Source: Desulfurobacteriaceae bacterium
Lineage (GTDB): Bacteria > Aquificota > Aquificia > Desulfurobacteriales > DQVG01
Length of the DNA stretch: 6,310 nucleotides
Reading direction: 5' to 3'
NCBI GenBank assembly: GCA_015661865.1
Contig: DQVG01000114.1
Span: forward strand, 1 to 6,310
Positions 5,779 to 6,310 of this stretch are shown piece by piece. A program made the position numbers and the translations under genes. The notes under the pieces were generated by a model, which was given only the letters and a program-made list of their open reading frames with translations, had not been told where the DNA came from and ran no database searches. Position 1 is the stretch's first letter. The number at the start of each line of letters is the position of its first letter.

Positions 5779-6310
5779 GATTTTAAATTCTTTAAAGAAG
5801 AGTTATTTTTTACAATATAGTTTGCGTAAACTTCTAAAATAGAGCCAGGTAATTGATAAGAGTTTATTAGTAAAAATTCTTTTAAAGATAAAAAAGGTTT
5901 TCTTAAAAATCGCTTTGAAAAAAGAGCATCAACTAAAACAATAAGATCACAAATTTTATGCCACTTAGCCTCTACTAGGACCGCAGCTTCTATTAAGTTA
6001 ATAGAGAAAGGCTTTATAAGCTTTTTTATTTCCTTTAAAATCTCTGGCCAAACTAATGAACAAAGAAAGTTATACTCCTTTTTACTAGAAAATATAATCT
6101 TTCTAACTTTTGCTCGATCTATAAAATTTTCTTTTAATATAGAAGATCCCCAACGGTTGACAAGCTTTTCCTTTATATCATCCTTTTCTATTACTTTATG
6201 ACCTATTTTATCAGCATAAATAAGATTTACCTTATAATCTTTTTTTAGAAAATTACATAAAAATTTGGAAAATGTACTTTTTCCACTACCTATATTTCCA
6301 GTAATACCTA
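5721..6310 (-). CDS. coaE: Dephospho-CoA kinase CoaE (partial, first few codons outside the window)
   Basis: This cytoplasmic enzyme performs the last step of coenzyme A synthesis, ATP-dependent phosphorylation of the 3'-hydroxyl of dephospho-CoA. The frame is open from the right edge (first full codon at 6308-6306) through 195 codons to TAA at 5723-5721. It opens with GITGNIGSGKST, the P-loop, so only about 3-8 residues are missing. Next come YADKIGH, a variant of the DAD motif that keeps its last Asp, then WGSSIL and FIDRAKVRKIIF (family G..IL and idR..L...vF), WPEI where HP is usual, IEAAVLVEAKW (usually PLLFE), two Arg in KRFLR, and Gln152 before the C-terminal ANYIVKNNSSLKNL (usually AD..I.N.gs...L). 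The motif order is right, but several positions diverge from the E. coli type. Its last 18 or so codons overlap the rightward gene in antisense. Confidence 0.88.
   Translation of the reverse strand, partial: GITGNIGSGKSTFSKFLCNFLKKDYKVNLIYADKIGHKVIEKDDIKEKLVNRWGSSILKENFIDRAKVRKIIFSSKKEYNFLCSLVWPEILKEIKKLIKPFSINLIEAAVLVEAKWHKICDLIVLVDALFSKRFLRKPFLSLKEFLLINSYQLPGSILEVYANYIVKNNSSLKNLKSQAELISDLISFKISKKFS

Overview
The window is a dense, strongly AT-rich piece of bacterial chromosome. Its proteins are rich in Lys, Ile, Phe, Leu and Asn, its ribosome binding sites are strong GGAGG-type sites, and two of its five visible gene starts use TTG. The composition and the thermophile-like LivG variant would fit a low-GC anaerobe, for example a Thermodesulfobacterium-like organism. 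That placement is only an impression; no rRNA or other marker here settles it.

Positions 1-4342 (minus strand) hold a tightly packed branched-chain amino acid (HAAT-type) ABC importer operon in the order livK-livH-livM-livG-livF. It encodes a lipoprotein binding protein, two membrane permeases and two ATPases. Junctions are very short: 12 bp (K-H), a 4-bp ATGA overlap (H-M), 10 bp (M-G) and 2 bp (G-F). livF runs off the left edge after its signature motif, before Walker B. LivK would catch the amino acid or amide outside the inner membrane, LivH and LivM form the channel, and LivG and LivF power it. No neighbouring catabolic gene reveals the ligand.

Positions 4343-4512 form a 170-bp divergent intergenic region. 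It contains a 26-bp near-perfect palindrome, an AACTTTA motif repeated three times at about four-helical-turn spacing, and a plausible promoter for the rightward gene. This is the obvious place for control of the transporter.

Positions 4513-5778 (plus strand) encode an unfamiliar 421-residue membrane protein. It has a small alpha/beta N-terminal domain, long charged helices, a transmembrane hairpin near residues 301-352 and a final helical tail. The layout resembles the trunk and paddle of bacterial dynamin-like proteins, but no P-loop or other GTPase motif is visible. It is the most novel gene here.

Positions 5721-6310 (minus strand) hold a nearly complete dephospho-CoA kinase gene (coaE) that lacks only its first few codons. 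Its 3' end overlaps the membrane-protein gene tail to tail by 58 bp, so both C-termini are coded on opposite strands of the same DNA, with no space for a terminator between them. There are no RNA genes, mobile elements or CRISPR arrays, and no gene-free stretch longer than 300 bases.
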